Assembly (NCBI GenBank): GCA_043228905.1 | Contig: JBHGNT010000016.1 | Location: forward strand, 9,114,001-9,178,000 | Source of the DNA: Azolla caroliniana | Taxonomy: Eukaryota > Polypodiophyta | Length of the DNA stretch: 64,000 nt | Direction: 5' to 3' | Shown: in pieces, positions 1-11,537 of the stretch | How positions within the stretch are numbered: the stretch's first letter is position 1 | Layout: every line of letters begins with the position of its first letter | Notes under the pieces: model-generated | What the model was told of the DNA's origin: nothing | The model's database searches: none | The model's input: the letters and a program-made list of their open reading frames with translations, nothing else | Position numbers and translations under genes: made by a program

Positions 1-1419
1 TAAAGATTTAGAAGACACAAGTGAATGAGAAGGAAGTTTGGAACATTGAATAAAATGTTTACAATTATTAAGTTCAAATGTGATTGAGTGATTAACCCAA
101 TCAATGGACAAAGAAGGGTTTTTATTAAAAAACCAAGGATATCCTAAAATGACATCTGCGGATTGTAATTTCATAACATGAAAGTCAAGCTTCTCCAAAT
201 AAGTATCTATTTGAATTGGCAGTTGACAAACAATGCCACTGATGTATTGAACGTTTCCATTTGCCATGTGAACTTGATAGATATGATCACTTGCGTTTAT
301 GTGGAGCTCCATTTGCTGCACAAAGTGATCATTAAGAAAATTGTGAGAACTACCGGAATCAAACAAAAAATGTGCTTGTGTTCCATTGATATATCCGACT
401 GCTCGGAGTAAATCATTAGGTCCCAGTAAATGTGAAGGAAAAGTGCATTCACATAAACTTAAGTGATTGGTATGAACTTCAACAATATCAAAAGACTCAC
501 CTGTGTGACTCGTAGATTTGTCTTGAGGAGGGGTGTTCATTGACTTCCTCTCAAGACGACGACAGGTATCCTTTGTGTGGCCCCGTTTCTTGCAATATGC
601 ACAGAAGAGGTTCGGTTTCTTTGAGTCGCGGTCAAGAGTGTCACTGGATTGCTTACGTTTCCCAATGAACTTGACATTCGGAGTTTTGGCGAACTCAGGT
701 TTATTGTGGTCTTTCTTGGAAGTCCTATGGTATCGCAGCACAATGTTGATGGCTTCCTCGAAAGTTGTGGGGTCCTTGTCATGGACAATCCAATGATAAT
801 CCCCATTGGGAATACCATTCAAAAAACAAGCGACAAACCATTTCTCACCCGTAAGTCCCGATTTTTGGATCTGGGTCCGAGCGTGATGCACATAATCCTC
901 GAGAGAGGTAAATGGCTTACTAGACAATGTGAGCAAGTGTTGCGCTTGTTCGGTTTGAGAAGGTGGCTGCAAGAATTGTTTCTTAAAAACATCAACGAAA
1001 CCTTCCCAAGTTGTGGGTAAGTTTTTTGCGGTCCTTAGGCCACGCCACCAAGCAGCAGCTCGGCCACCTAACTCACGACCGACATAACCAATTTTTACTG
1101 CATCGGGCTTGGGATGAAGCTCAAAGTGAGACTCCCAACGACCAAGCCAAGTGCTAATAGCCTCCTCGGTTCTTTCTTTCTTATCTCCCTTGAAAGGCGT
1201 GACTACGAAGGAAGGTTCACCTTCTTTCTTGGACTCAATAGTTAATTCTTGGAATTTCTTTTCCAATGCCATATTGGCCTGTCTCATTTCGGCCAATTGA
1301 TTCAAGGTAGTAGTGAGCAATTGCTCAATAGTGATCTCAGCTTGTGTGCGAGATGCGGATTGGGGTTGAGAGGTCTCATTTGGAGAGATCGTTCCAACTG
1401 CGTTCAAAACTTGTTCCAT
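1..1419 (-). CDS. Ty3/gypsy Gag-protease of element T1, partial, intact
   Basis: The frame opens at the ATG at 1419-1417 and stays open for 473 codons to the window edge, so only its N-terminal part is visible. Seen in order: a Q/N-rich N-terminus, a capsid-like region with the plant retrotransposon Gag signature AAAWWRGL near residues 120-127, a CCHC zinc knuckle CAYCKKRGHTKDTC near residue 275, and an aspartic-protease site FDSGSSHNF near residue 355, followed by VILGYPWF. Gag packages element RNA into particles and the protease matures the polyprotein. Reverse transcriptase and integrase should lie left of the window. A complete frame among so many broken elements suggests recent insertion. 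The match is to Ty3/gypsy; the exact lineage is not certain. Confidence 0.93.
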   Translation of the reverse strand, partial: MEQVLNAVGTISPNETSQPQSASRTQAEITIEQLLTTTLNQLAEMRQANMALEKKFQELTIESKKEGEPSFVVTPFKGDKKERTEEAISTWLGRWESHFELHPKPDAVKIGYVGRELGGRAAAWWRGLRTAKNLPTTWEGFVDVFKKQFLQPPSQTEQAQHLLTLSSKPFTSLEDYVHHARTQIQKSGLTGEKWFVACFLNGIPNGDYHWIVHDKDPTTFEEAINIVLRYHRTSKKDHNKPEFAKTPNVKFIGKRKQSSDTLDRDSKKPNLFCAYCKKRGHTKDTCRRLERKSMNTPPQDKSTSHTGESFDIVEVHTNHLSLCECTFPSHLLGPNDLLRAVGYINGTQAHFLFDSGSSHNFLNDHFVQQMELHINASDHIYQVHMANGNVQYISGIVCQLPIQIDTYLEKLDFHVMKLQSADVILGYPWFFNKNPSLSIDWVNHSITFELNNCKHFIQCSKLPSHSLVSSKSL

Positions 1420-2410
1420 GATGCACGCTGTGGGTATGCAATAAAATAAGGAGGTTCAGAAAATACACAAGCAAAATGAATGCTTGAAATTTTGATTGAA
1501 AGAACTTTATCCAAGAAAGTATCTCATGTCTTTACCCCTCTAGACATATGAGATGTGATTCGAGATCCGATAACTATGGTAACACTATGGTGTTTTAAAA
1601 ACCATGGGGGAAAACATAGCTAAGATGTATTTCTCGGATCTCTATCTTGAGTAATCATGGCGGCTCCCCGAGGCTCAACCATGGTTCTTACATCAATGAA
1701 ATTTCCTAGATAGCCTTATATTAATGCCAACCCATCATGTATTATATAGTCGAGAAAGTGTATTACGTGAAAAAACAAGTGCACTCACAAGTAATATTCT
1801 AGTCTTGCGAGCAATAAGCAAACGTGATGATAAAATGATAAAATAAGGCACTACTCATAAGAGTTAAGTAGTGACGAAAACAAGGGTAAAAAAAAAAGAA
1901 CCCATGTGTTACCTACGAAAAAAACAATGTCACAAATAAATGGGAAGTGCAAGGTATGCACATATACATCCCAATATGATTGTTATAACTTGCACAATTG
2001 TGACATAAGCCACAAATTGATACAAGTGATGACGGTGTTGTGCGCAAAGATGTAATACTCAATCCATGAGTAAAACATCAATAAGGGAACTCATATGGTT
2101 TTACTCGTTTTCTAAGGCTTGATGATAAGAGTTAAACCTAGATGACCCGTTGAAAAAAAAATCGTTCAACAAGCCACTCCATACGAAAAATTAGTCTACA
2201 CGTAAAGGTTACATTAAAATAAACGATGTAAATACTTTATACATGAAAAGGAAGTGGAAAAAGGAGAGTTAATTGTGGGCGGGTAAATAATAATTACTAG
2301 AAAATCATATAAGTGAAACAATACTTATGAAATTAAAATTTAATTAGAATAATCAACAATTAGGTGTATGGAATCAAACATGCCCTAAGATACGAAACCC
2401 TAGGGTAGTT

Positions 2411-2737
2411 GACATGCACCTCCTCAAGACCACCACATATCCCTAGAATCGGCCAAGTAATGGCTAATTAAAGTGGAAAGTGGCATAGGTAAGTGACATA
2501 TACCTCGTCAAGGCCACATCATCCCTTAGAATCGGCCAATTGATGGCTAATTAAAAAGGAAAGTGGCATATGTAAGCTACATATACCTTGTCAAGGCCAC
2601 AACATCCCATAGAATCGGCCAATTGATGGCTTAATAGAGAGTAGAGTGGCATAGGTAGGCAACATACACCTCGTCAAGGCCACATCATCCCTTAGAATCG
2701 GCCAAGTGATGGCTCGATAGAGGGGAAGAGTGGTATA
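2411..2737 (-). repeat. 84-bp tandem repeat, four copies
   Basis: Copies begin near 2411, 2495, 2579 and 2661 (spacing 84, 84 and 82). Each contains the segment TAGAATCGGCCAA followed by TGATGGCT or a close variant. They lie in the T1 leader. Confidence 0.85.
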
Positions 2738-2751
2738 CTCAACATCATATG

Positions 2752-2940
2752 CAAAACGGCCATGAGATAAGCGTGTGCGATTAGAGCAAACACGCTCGAC
2801 CCAATGCACAAGAATAATTATTATCGTAAGAGTTCAAGAGAGGAGAGAGTGGGATATATATCGCAATATACAAAAGGCCATGAGTTGAGCGTGTGCAATT
2901 AGTGCAAACACGCTCGGCCCGATGCATAATAATAAGTAAA
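2752..2940 (-). repeat. Two copies of a hairpin-forming leader repeat
   Basis: Two related units of about 66 bp start near 2752 and 2872. Each includes AGCGTGT, about 13 bases, then ACACGCT, so each transcript copy could fold into a 7-bp stem. Role unknown. A packaging or dimerisation signal is possible, but this is inference. Confidence 0.65.
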
Positions 2941-3159
2941 ATCGTAGCGTAGTAGGAGGTAGAAAGAAATAGAATAAAACGTAATACCAATTTGATTCGA
3001 CCATAAAGAACGCATAATAGAAAAAGAGAAGAGATCAAAAAAGAAGAATACCGGGTTTAGAGTGTTGTTTTGATCCTGGGAAGGGCATGACGAGCCTTGT
3101 TAGATCCCCCTCGCTCACACGCAAAAAACATCAAAACAACAAAAAAATTGTTAGTAAAA

Positions 3160-3171
3160 GCTCTGATACCA
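3160..3171 (-). promoter_or_regulatory. Primer-binding site of T1 (initiator Met tRNA)
   Basis: On the minus strand the sequence is TGGTATCAGAGC, complementary to the 3' end of plant initiator methionine tRNA. It sits one base inside the 5' LTR and fixes the orientation of T1. Confidence 0.93.
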
Positions 3172-3172
3172 C

Positions 3173-3646
3173 TGTTAAGAGTCTATTACTAATCAATAGA
3201 CCAAATCAAGTAAAAAGGAAGAAAATAGATTGGATAGAAGAACCCGTTCCACCCGACCACCCCCGAGCTATGATCTAGACATAGCCAACCTACCACCGAC
3301 GTCCCATACCGCCGGATATTAGGATGACTAATACCTTGGAAGAGATAAACACGATCGTCGAGACGAAAGCCTAGCCCGCACCACCGGTGTCTACGACAGC
3401 AGCCTTCCGACGTGATGATCCTTATGAGGGTAGCTAAGCCTCATATTTATACCTTTTCCTAGGCCCCTTGAATAGACGTGCCTTTCTAAAAGGCTCTCTA
3501 TTCATTGGTTGTCTAAATCATGATAGTGCATGCACATATCATTCATTCTATCCAATCATTAGTCCCCTTTTTAATAATAGTGAACATACCCTTCACTAAT
3601 GTAAATATTAGTGACCTACCCTCACCAACGTTATGTGTACATAACA
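3173..3646 (-). repeat. 5' LTR of Ty3 element T1
   Basis: This 474-bp LTR has TGTTA/TAACA inverted ends. A TATA-like TATAAATA lies on the minus strand at 3451-3444, so transcription runs leftward into the leader and gag. The flanking bases 3647-3651 (ggctc) should be one copy of the target duplication; the other copy is outside the window. Confidence 0.9.
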
Positions 3647-3653
3647 GGCTCGA

Positions 3654-4932
3654 TGTCGTGAAGATTTTCGGCAACGGTGAGAAGATCACGTAAAAAGGAA
3701 AAACAGAAAGGGGTGTACTTTCGCACTTCTCTCACTATTTTCTTCTCAGTGAGTTATCCCACAGATATATATGTAGCTAACATGACTCTCTCTATATAAA
3801 GACTCACTTGTCTCACACATATATATGACTATGTATAAATATATATGTGTGTGTATTTGTCTGAACTTTTGTTCGGTTGACAATTCAATTGAATCCTATT
3901 TCGACTTTTCGGTCGATTTCGGCAGCCGACTCCCGTTTCGGCTTTTCGGTCGATTTCGGCAGTTGATTCTTGTTTCGCCTTTTTGGACGATTTTGGCCAA
4001 CTGACTCTCATTTCGGTTTTCTCGGTTGATTTCGGCCAATGGACTCTCATTTCAGCTTTTTGACCGACTTCCCCCACAAGGAGGGACAACCTTACAGAAC
4101 AAACACAATTGACTTACCACAAAGCCAAGTCATTTCTTAAAAAAGTTGTATTTTCATCATTATACTTTTTCATATGTCAATTCTCATACATGAGATCTTG
4201 CATGAGTGACATGGTTATCATGCATCACATGTAAAGCATGAGCACCAAATGGCAACCATGCATCACATGCATTGTATGCATGTGTTGCATCCTCACATGC
4301 ATCATATGGATGGGAGCATCTATAAAAGAGTGGAGAGGAAAAAAAGAAGGAAACGGGGGAAGGAATCAATCAATTGATCAAGAAGCTATGTACTGAATCA
4401 AGAAATTAATAACAAGAAATCTAATTATCTTTTTGGTGATGTATCTTGTCTCTTAAAATTGAAATCTCTTTCTCAATCTCTCTCTCAATCTGTCTCATAA
4501 TTGGAATCTCCTAAATAATTGGAATCTCCGTCTCTATCTTAAAGCATGAGCGCCAAATGGCAACCATGCATCACATGCATTGTATGCATGTCTTGCATCC
4601 TCACATGCATCATATGGATGGGAGCATCTATAAAAGAGTGGAGAGGAAAAAAAGAAGGAAACGGGGGAAGGAATCAATCAATTGATCAAGAAGCTATGTA
4701 CTGAATCAAGAAATTAATAACAAGAAATCTAATTATCTTTTTGGTGACGTATCTTGTCTCTTAAAATTGAAATCTCTTTCTCAATCTCTCTCTCAATCTG
4801 TCTCATAATTGGAATCTCCGTCTCTATCTTAAATACTTTCTTGCTAAAGCTAGTACAACCTTTGAATCCTTCTAGTCCAGGACCCCGGTGGTCCCTCTTC
4901 ATTTTCGCGAACACGAGAGGATTTCCTTGACA
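3654..4932 (+). mobile_element. Solo LTR A' (TGTCGTGAAG type)
   Basis: It starts TGTCGTGAAGATTTTC, like the LTRs of A1 and A46 in this window, and ends CTTGACA. No primer-binding site or polypurine tract adjoins it, so it is probably a solo LTR. No clear target duplication is visible. It holds four imperfect copies of a roughly 59-bp repeat at about 3884-4080 and two promoter copies (next entry). A reverse-strand A-box-like TGGCTTTGTGG at 4127-4117 looks like a decayed remnant of the tRNA-like module seen in its relatives. Confidence 0.75.
4233..4832 (+). repeat. 308-bp tandem duplication of an LTR core promoter
   Basis: The segment starting at 4233 (AAAGCATGAGC) recurs from 4541 with very few differences, apart from a short indel near 4510. 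Each copy contains the TATA-like GCATCTATAAAAGAGTGG and the following GA-rich and TCTC-rich start region. The LTR therefore has two core promoters in tandem. Confidence 0.9.
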
Positions 4933-5144
4933 ACGTTGTAATGAGATCTTCTTGTATCTTGAGTGTTGTAGAGAGAGAGTTACATAGAAATAAAGAACTT
5001 CTATTGTAACTCGAATCTGTGTCGATCTACTATTTTCCTCCTTGTTGCATATCTGTGTTGTTTGCTACATACATATACTTGGAGGTCCTCATACTTCCTC
5101 GCATCTATCAGAACACCTTTTTGTTCAGCTGGTGTCAGAGCGAC
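4933..5144 (+). repeat. 3' end of the copia F 5' LTR plus primer-binding site
   Basis: The sequence up to about 5128 precedes TGGTGTCAGAGCG at 5132-5144, a variant of the initiator-Met primer-binding site (TGGTATCAGAGC). It is therefore the end of a 5' LTR whose upstream part is missing, cut by LTR A'. Confidence 0.7.
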
Positions 5145-5235
5145 TCGCTATTCAGCAACAACAAAAAGACTGAGAGAAGAGGAACCCTACAACTGAAAGA
5201 AAACACCAGGTCAATAAATCTCACTTCTAAAGAAC

Positions 5236-6755
5236 ATGGCTTCAACATCTGGAATAGGAGTTGAAATCCAAAAGTTCGACGGCAAAAACTTTGTCTTGTG
5301 GAAGGAGATGATGCAAGATGTGTTGATCATTAGAAGATAGGTTGCAGCCATTCGACATAGCAAAAAACCTGGTTCAATGTCAGTTGAAGAGTGGAGATCA
5401 ATAGACGAAATCATACGCTCCACCATTCGAATGCACCTGGCCAAAAACGTCTACTTTAGTATGGCCAAAGAGACGACAACATTCTTGTTGTGGGAGTAAC
5501 TACAGGCTGTGTATAAGAAGATGTCCTCATCTTCAAAACTGATATTGATCTGACAACTATTCAACATGAAGATGAGAGAGACTGATCAAGCAATCTCCCA
5601 CATCAACACCTTCAACCGGGTGTTGTTTGAACTCTCCTCCCAAGGGATCAACTTCCAAGAAGAAGTGAAAGCCCTTGCTCTCCTATCGAGCTTGTTGGCG
5701 CATTGGAAGGTATTCTACACGACTTTTGCCAACAACAGCCCTAGGCTAAACTTGGAGGAAACTATCAGCCAAATCCTCACGGAGGATATTTGGTGAAAAT
5801 CGATGGGACACACCATCGATGAGTCAGCAAAAGCCCATCACTCAACTGAGTCGATCAACGGATCCAATCGATCGAGAGAACAAGCCAATAGATCCGGTCG
5901 AAACACTAGTCGATCAAAAAAGAGGGGAGACTGACAACGGTCGAAGTCGAGAAATAACCGACTAGGTGATTTCTACATTCATTGTAGAAAAGCCGGTCAC
6001 AACTTTTTCGACTGCTGGTCAGCGATTCAAGCGGAACCAAGGACGATCTGACTCAAACCGCTCTTCAGTCGGCAACCAAATCAATGTTGCCGACTCCCAA
6101 TCAGGAGAAATCCTCTCTCTAGAGGACTCGATGATTGGAGAAGTCCTCTACAGTGCACAAGTCACACACACATGGTTACTAGTCTCCGGTGCCACATTTC
6201 ATGTAACCCCAAACATTGAATGGTTTTTGAACTATTTGGCCGATGCCAGTGTCATCGTCCGACTTGGCAATGGGCAAGAGTGCATACTTGCTGAGATCGA
6301 AGAGGTCCCCATTCGATTGCCGAATGGCAACATGATCACCTTGCAACAAGTTTGGCATGTACCCGATCTAAAAAGGAGTATGGTCCCCATCCGCATGTTA
6401 GCCAAAGACGGACACCGAACGACTCTCAATGAGTCGACATGGATGATCAACCAAGGAAATCTGAAGATCGGAAGCAAACACAAGTACAACAACTTATATC
6501 CAATTATAGCAATCAATCCAGAAGGGGTCGTGAATGTAGCCGAATTGACCGACCCGAACTCATGGCATGGCCGACTTGGTCATATGTCGCAAGCCGGATT
6601 GGACCGACTAATGGCGGTTGGCTACATTCCGAAACTCATGGCAAAGACAGACTTCTATGAGCATTGTTGATACGGGAAGTAGACCCGAAGTCCGCACTCT
6701 TTCCATTATGAGATGCTACAACAACCCCTAGAACTGATCCATACTGATGACATAT
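5236..6755 (+). pseudogene. Copia element F: Gag, protease and start of integrase, decayed
   Basis: The ATG at 5236 starts a Ty1/copia Gag (MASTSGIGVE...). Several stops break it, including TAG at 5338-5340, and there are frame changes. A degenerate zinc knuckle (HCRKAGHNFFDC) lies near 5975-6010. The protease site reads VSGATFHVT where DSGA is expected, so the catalytic Asp is lost. The GAG-pre-integrase motif WHGRLGHMSQAGLDRL is at about 6560-6610. The last coding traces, at 6660-6755, are the zinc-binding start of integrase, where the 3' LTR of element C interrupts it. The Gag closely resembles that of element K. Non-functional. Confidence 0.85.
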
Positions 6756-7440
6756 TGAAGGGATTCGATCACAGATCTGTGAGAAAGATTAATTGCGAAA
6801 TACACAATAATGTGGAAAAAATTGGAAAAAAGCAAATGCATAATACACAATATTTAACGTGGAAACCCTAAACGGGGAAAACCATGGGAGAACAAATATT
6901 CCACTATACACAGAGAATACAAAGAACAACTACAACTCTTCTCTGATGCTTAGTGGATAACCACTTAGGTTTCTTGGTAGGTTCACTAAACTCTACCGCT
7001 GCTCTTTCACTCTCTTTTCTTCACACTACAACACAACTATAGAAACTCTAAAATCTGCATCTACTATTCTACACCTCTATTTTCCCTAAGTGTATTTATA
7101 CTTATACAAAGTATGGGCTATTTACAAATGTAGCCATTGCTACTATCATTCCAATTATTGTAGTAATAGTTAATCAGCCGACTGGTCGGCTAGTCAATTC
7201 GACTAGCCAACTCTTATGTCGACTGTCCAGTCGGTCTGACTAGTCGGCATTGTCGTCGACCATCTGGTTGACCCGACTAGTCGGGGACTAGTCGGTCGTG
7301 GCTACAAATTGGATCACGTATATGTTGTCGACTCTCCAAGTGGACTCTTTGTCATCGACTATCGGCCCTCAGCCCGACAAGTCAGTTGTTCCTTGTCTTC
7401 GACTGTCGGCTCTTCCCATAGGAGGGACATATTGCTAACA
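6756..7440 (-). repeat. 3' LTR of copia element C
   Basis: On the minus strand it runs from TGTTAGCAATATGTCCCTCC to GAATCCCTTCA (685 bp). It abuts a polypurine tract on its right and interrupts the F integrase on its left. It has many copies of the palindrome-like CGACTAGTCGG. A related 5' LTR lies at 60702-61324 in the opposite orientation. Confidence 0.88.
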
Positions 7441-7455
7441 AACTCCCCCTTCACT
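7441..7455 (-). promoter_or_regulatory. Polypurine tract of copia C
   Basis: The minus strand reads AGTGAAGGGGGAGTT directly before the 3' LTR. This is the usual plus-strand priming site. Confidence 0.8.
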
Positions 7456-7460
7456 CCTAT

Positions 7461-7826
7461 GGGTGGAGTCGGTTAGTCCTGTCTTCTATCGACAGACTCT
7501 GAGTTTTTCCATCGGTAGGTTCTTTGTCAGCATGTCGGATCCATTTTCGTCAGTATGGATCTTCACAAGGGGTAAACTTCCTGTCATCCACCTTTTCCTG
7601 CAACAAGTAATACCTCATGTGTATGTGCTTGGCCCGGGAGTGGTACGCAACATTCTTGGCTAGATGTAAGGCATTTTGGCTGTCACAATGAAGCAAGAAC
7701 TCCCTTTGCTTCATTCCTAACTCACTGAGAAAATTTCTCATCCAAATAAGCTCTTTGCTAGCCTCTACCGCTGCCATATACTCTACCTCTTTGGTCGACA
7801 AGGTCACAGACTTCTGCAGTTGTGAC
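7461..7826 (-). pseudogene. Copia C RNase H, C-terminal part
   Basis: The minus strand encodes the typical copia RNase H end: VTLSTKEVEYMAAVEA, LIWMRNFLSELG, HCDSQNALHLAKN and YHSRAKHIHMRYY. A frame change near 7555 separates it from the final part. It is cut at 7826 from its N-terminal half by solo LTR N. Confidence 0.88.
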
Positions 7827-8347
7827 TATCACGACACAATGACATAAAATATATAGTTGGTGAGGATTGAACCTACAATCTCACAACAACAAGATATCAT
7901 GCTCAACCATTTTAATATGAGCATGCATTTATACATAACCGTTTAGTATTTTGTAGTCTAGCATATAATACATTTCAGAATCAGAATATTCTAGTCATTA
8001 GTATATTCTAGAAATATTGTACGGTATATTCTAGAGATATTTCTCGAGTATATTCTAGAGATATTCAATCTTGGAACTTGTATAAATACTTGTAACCTCC
8101 TTGGTCCCTTTCAAGGGATTGAACGCCAGTCACTGACACACCAATCTAGTATTTCTCATTCTTTCCATCTTGTCTCCTTCTTCATCTCTGTCTTCATGCT
8201 CTCCATAGCTTCCTAAGTTCATAGTCTCATCACTCATAGCTTCTAGAGTTCCTAGCCTCGTCACTTCCAGTCCACATTTGTAGCCTTATCGATCATAGCC
8301 TCACGATCCATGCTCTGTCGTAGTCCGCAGTTGGTGTGTCCATGACA
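7827..8347 (+). mobile_element. Solo LTR N, with GTGAC target duplication
   Basis: A 521-bp insertion splits the copia C RNase H. The 5-bp direct repeat gtgac lies at 7822-7826 and 8348-8352. The termini are TATCACGACAC...CATGACA, a slightly decayed TGTC...GACA type. A TATA-like GTATAAATAC on the plus strand near 8077 gives the orientation. A reverse-strand tRNA-like stretch lies at 7860-7912. Confidence 0.82.
7860..7912 (-). other. tRNA-like sequence in solo LTR N
   Basis: On the minus strand an A-box-like TGGTTGAGCAT (7909-7899) is followed 25 bases later by a B-box-like GGTTCAATCC (7873-7864). This is a tRNA-derived pol III promoter-like pattern. It is antisense to the LTR and too degenerate to call a tRNA gene. 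Confidence 0.55.
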
Positions 8348-8352
8348 GTGAC

Positions 8353-8510
8353 TGCCACGACATTGCTCCCCTTGCATATGTCATCACGTTCCCTGAAGTG
8401 GATCGAGTTGAGTTTACATCCCCTGACATGTCCGAGTCAATAAACCCTTCAAGCAAAGGTTTTCCAACACCATACCTAAGACACACCCTCGAGGTGCCTT
8501 CCAAGTACCT
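8353..8510 (-). pseudogene. Copia C RNase H, N-terminal part
   Basis: The minus strand encodes YLEGTSRVCLRYGVGKPL, EGFIDSDMSGD and TSGNVMTYARGAMSWQ, the standard start of copia RNase H. Upstream coding resumes at 14328 after the hAT element; the target site falls inside the RYLEGT motif. Confidence 0.88.
8503..8510. repeat. hAT target-site duplication, left
   Basis: caagtacc here and caggtacc at 14320-14327 differ by one base. Both fall at the same codon position of the copia RNase H, confirming the insertion. Confidence 0.88.
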
Positions 8511-9460
8511 AGCAATGGGCACGGTTTCGGCTCAAACCGAATCGAACTGAACCGAACCGTTAAACCGTAGCTTAACGGTTTATCGGTTCAAAATTAAATA
8601 ATGAGTTTGGTTTGGTTTAAGGAATGTAAGTTCAGTTTGGTTTCGGTTCAGTTTGGTTTAGGGTTTATCGGTTTTATCGGTTTACCGGTTTCTATTAATT
8701 TGGTTTGGTTTATAGGTTCTTACCCTACCCCTAAAATTTCAATTTTATACCCTTCCTATTTTTACTATGGGCATTGGGCATTGGGTAGTAGACTAGTAGT
8801 AAGTACAAACTACAGTGGGTAACTGAGTAGTGAGTACTAAGTAGGTTGTATTTACATACTACTATCGAATGGACGAGATTCAGGAGGTGCAGGCGGCACT
8901 GTGCAGGCTGAGGCGGCAACGACTAATCACCACTTCACTACTCTTCAGACTCTAGAGTGCAGACTTCTAAGTTCTAATCGTTTTCTTTTCTCCACTCCTC
9001 AATTATCCATACTTCAGTTCTCTTGTTGTTGTTATTGCGGCCTATAACACAGGTATGATTCATGAATCAAACAGAACTTTTGCTAGCATCCATGATCCAA
9101 GAAGAAGATTGCTTCATCCTTACCAATTTGTAATGCATCCTTTTGTGACTGTAACTTTTATTGATGTCCCATTCGATTTACATCCATACCATGTATATTT
9201 TTAGGGGAAAATCTTTATGCTCACAATCGTTTATTGATGAGATATGTAGATAAGGTATTTGTTTATTCTAAGAGGGATAATTATGAGACCCAATCTCTTT
9301 ACTTACAACTCATTATCGTAAGGCACTTAGATTGTTTGTATCATAACATATAACCACCAAAGCCATTATTTTTCGATACATAAAATTTGTCCTACCTTAT
9401 GGTACATCTAATGAGTTAATATCCACACATACTTGATCATGACCCCCATTCTATCTCAAC

Positions 9461-9808
9461 AACTTTGAAGATTGTACGACATGAGCTCATTCATTTTGTG
9501 AAGAGTCCATTCTGTAGAGGAAAGAATGCAAACTTCCCTCACCCTGTGCCACATGGGGCAATCTCACATGTAAGAACTTGGAAGATTGTACAACACATTG
9601 AGCTCATTCATTTGTGAAGAGTTCATTCTTTTGTCTCTTTTTAGAGGAAAGAATGCAAGCTTCTCTAGCCCCTTGGGCCAATCTCATATGTAAGAAATTT
9701 AAGGATTGTATGACATGAGCACATTCATTTTGTGAAGAGTTCATTATTTTGGCTCTTTATAGAGGAATAATGCAAGCTTCCCTCACACCTTGGGGCAATC
9801 TCACATGT
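9461..9808 (+). repeat. Roughly 118-bp tandem repeat, three copies
   Basis: Units begin near 9461, 9578 and 9700. Each carries GTGAAGAGT.CATT, GAGGAA..AATGCAA.CTTC and CAATCTCA.ATGT. It lies inside the hAT element. Confidence 0.8.
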
Positions 9809-10136
9809 TATTTGATTCATCTTTTTTGTGATATTGCATAACGATGGCCCCTCCTACATATGGTATATTATGACCAACCCTTGTCAAATGCATTTGATTG
9901 ATATACACAATTGATTTGAAACCAAGGTCTCTATTTCTGTTTACTACGAGCAAGCATGCAAGTGATATAGGTTGGATTTTGGCGGTCAACAGGCATCGAT
10001 GCGATAGCACCAATTTTCCCTGATCACAGGGAGCCATTGGATAGATAGTTATCCTGTCCATAGCTATCTTATAACGCTAACTAAACTAAGCTAAACTTAG
10101 ATGTTATGCAGCCTTATGTTAGGTGTAGAGAGAGAA

Positions 10137-10139
10137 ATA

Positions 10140-10186
<47 letters not shown>

Positions 10187-10318
10187 ATGTCTGTATATAT
10201 GTATATGTATATATGTATGTATATATGTATATGTATATGTATATATGTATGTATATATATGTATATGTATACAGTATATGTATATATATATATATAGATA
10301 TGTATAACAATATATGTA
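10137..10318. repeat. TATATG/TATATA microsatellite
   Basis: About 180 bp of alternating TATATG and TATATA units. It produces long spurious frames on both strands. Confidence 0.97.
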
Positions 10319-11537
10319 TTATGTAAGTCTATAACAAACTTGGAGGCATAAAATGGTCCCCTCTTTTGAATCTCTTTTCGAGTCAAGAGGCCAATAGATC
10401 GATCGGCCCATTTAGGAGAAAAAACACGACTCTTTTTTGAGAGTGGGGTGAATCCTTGTTTTCCCCTTTAAGTTCATCCTTTTGGTTGTTCTGAAATCAA
10501 GCATAATCTGCCTCCTTGAGGATGTCTCTAGACTCTATACAAAGAATGCAATGCTGAGCATGCGAGAACTACAGATTTTCCACGGATGAAGTGATCAACC
10601 AAAGCATCATGTAGCACCTCTAGCCATGGTATTTTGTCATCGTTGGTCAAGGGAATGCCTCCCCTCATCTTCTATGTTGGAAAATATATTGATTTACCAA
10701 TCATTTGGTCATATGCATCAAGTTTAATTCGATTATGAAATTGAATTTAATCACAATACACTAGATCACTGAAACATAACCCAAAATGTGCATATCAATT
10801 GCAAATCATTTGATGTGATACTTGACTTCGGAGAAAGAAAGAGAGATTACATTAAAATCTCTAATGTCCATACTAGTATTCAACTTGTATGGAGCTTAGA
10901 CATTGACATTCCATTGAGTTTTCTGTTTTGATCTACCTAAATGTGATCATTGGAATTTGGAAAGATGATCAAATTATTTTTGGAGTAGGTTGTCAAAAGG
11001 CATGGTCATTAAAATTATAAGATAACTACATTGTAATGTAGGGATAACCAATCCATTTGATAATTGTTGTTAAATGATTGAGAAATAGATATTCACATTA
11101 GTTTGGCATTACCAAAATGAGAGGGATTATGAGAACATAAGATCGACACTAAGTGCATGTTCATTTCTTGACATGTAACTTTTACACAAATAGCGTTTAT
11201 ACTTAATAATTTCATAAAAGTTGACTCCCATACCTTCTAATGTGCTAATTGAAGTGTTTACATATCTTTCTTTCTCCGAAGTGTAACAATTTATCTTTTT
11301 ATGTTAACATGTCTTGCTTTCTTTGAAGTGTTTATAACAATTTGGAATTATGGTCTTGCTGAATGTTTGCCATTGGTCATAATGGTTGTTTTTCTGTTCT
11401 TAGCTAACTTAGCAAACTTTCTACTTCATTTATTTATCTCATTATCATGTATTTGAAATGTGCTAATTAAACTAATTGAATTTTATAGGAACACCATAAA
11501 AAGGAATCATCATCTCAAACTAATGTTGCAATGGACT

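Larger units (their letters stand above)
1420..3159 (-). other. Untranslated leader of element T1
   Basis: This 1.7-kb stretch lies between the primer-binding site and the gag ATG. I see no coding frame in it. It holds two sets of tandem repeats (annotated separately). Long repeat-bearing leaders are known in several plant Ty3 lineages. Confidence 0.7.
8530..11459 (+). other. 5' non-coding part of the hAT element
   Basis: No coherent coding frame is visible between the left end and the transposase. The stretch contains CGGTTT-rich subterminal repeats (to about 8720), a three-copy tandem repeat at 9461-9808 and a TATATG microsatellite at 10137-10318. The rest is AT-rich, with possible promoter or intron sequence. 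Confidence 0.65.

Noticed and set aside
7200-7290. CGACTAGTCGG repeats as a possible satellite or origin
   Set aside because: They are confined to the LTRs of the C family (also in 60830-60900) and are part of that LTR.
10101-10386. Long frames on both strands of alternating Tyr/Met/Ile
   Set aside because: They are produced by the TATATG microsatellite, have no codon signature, and occur in several frames at once.
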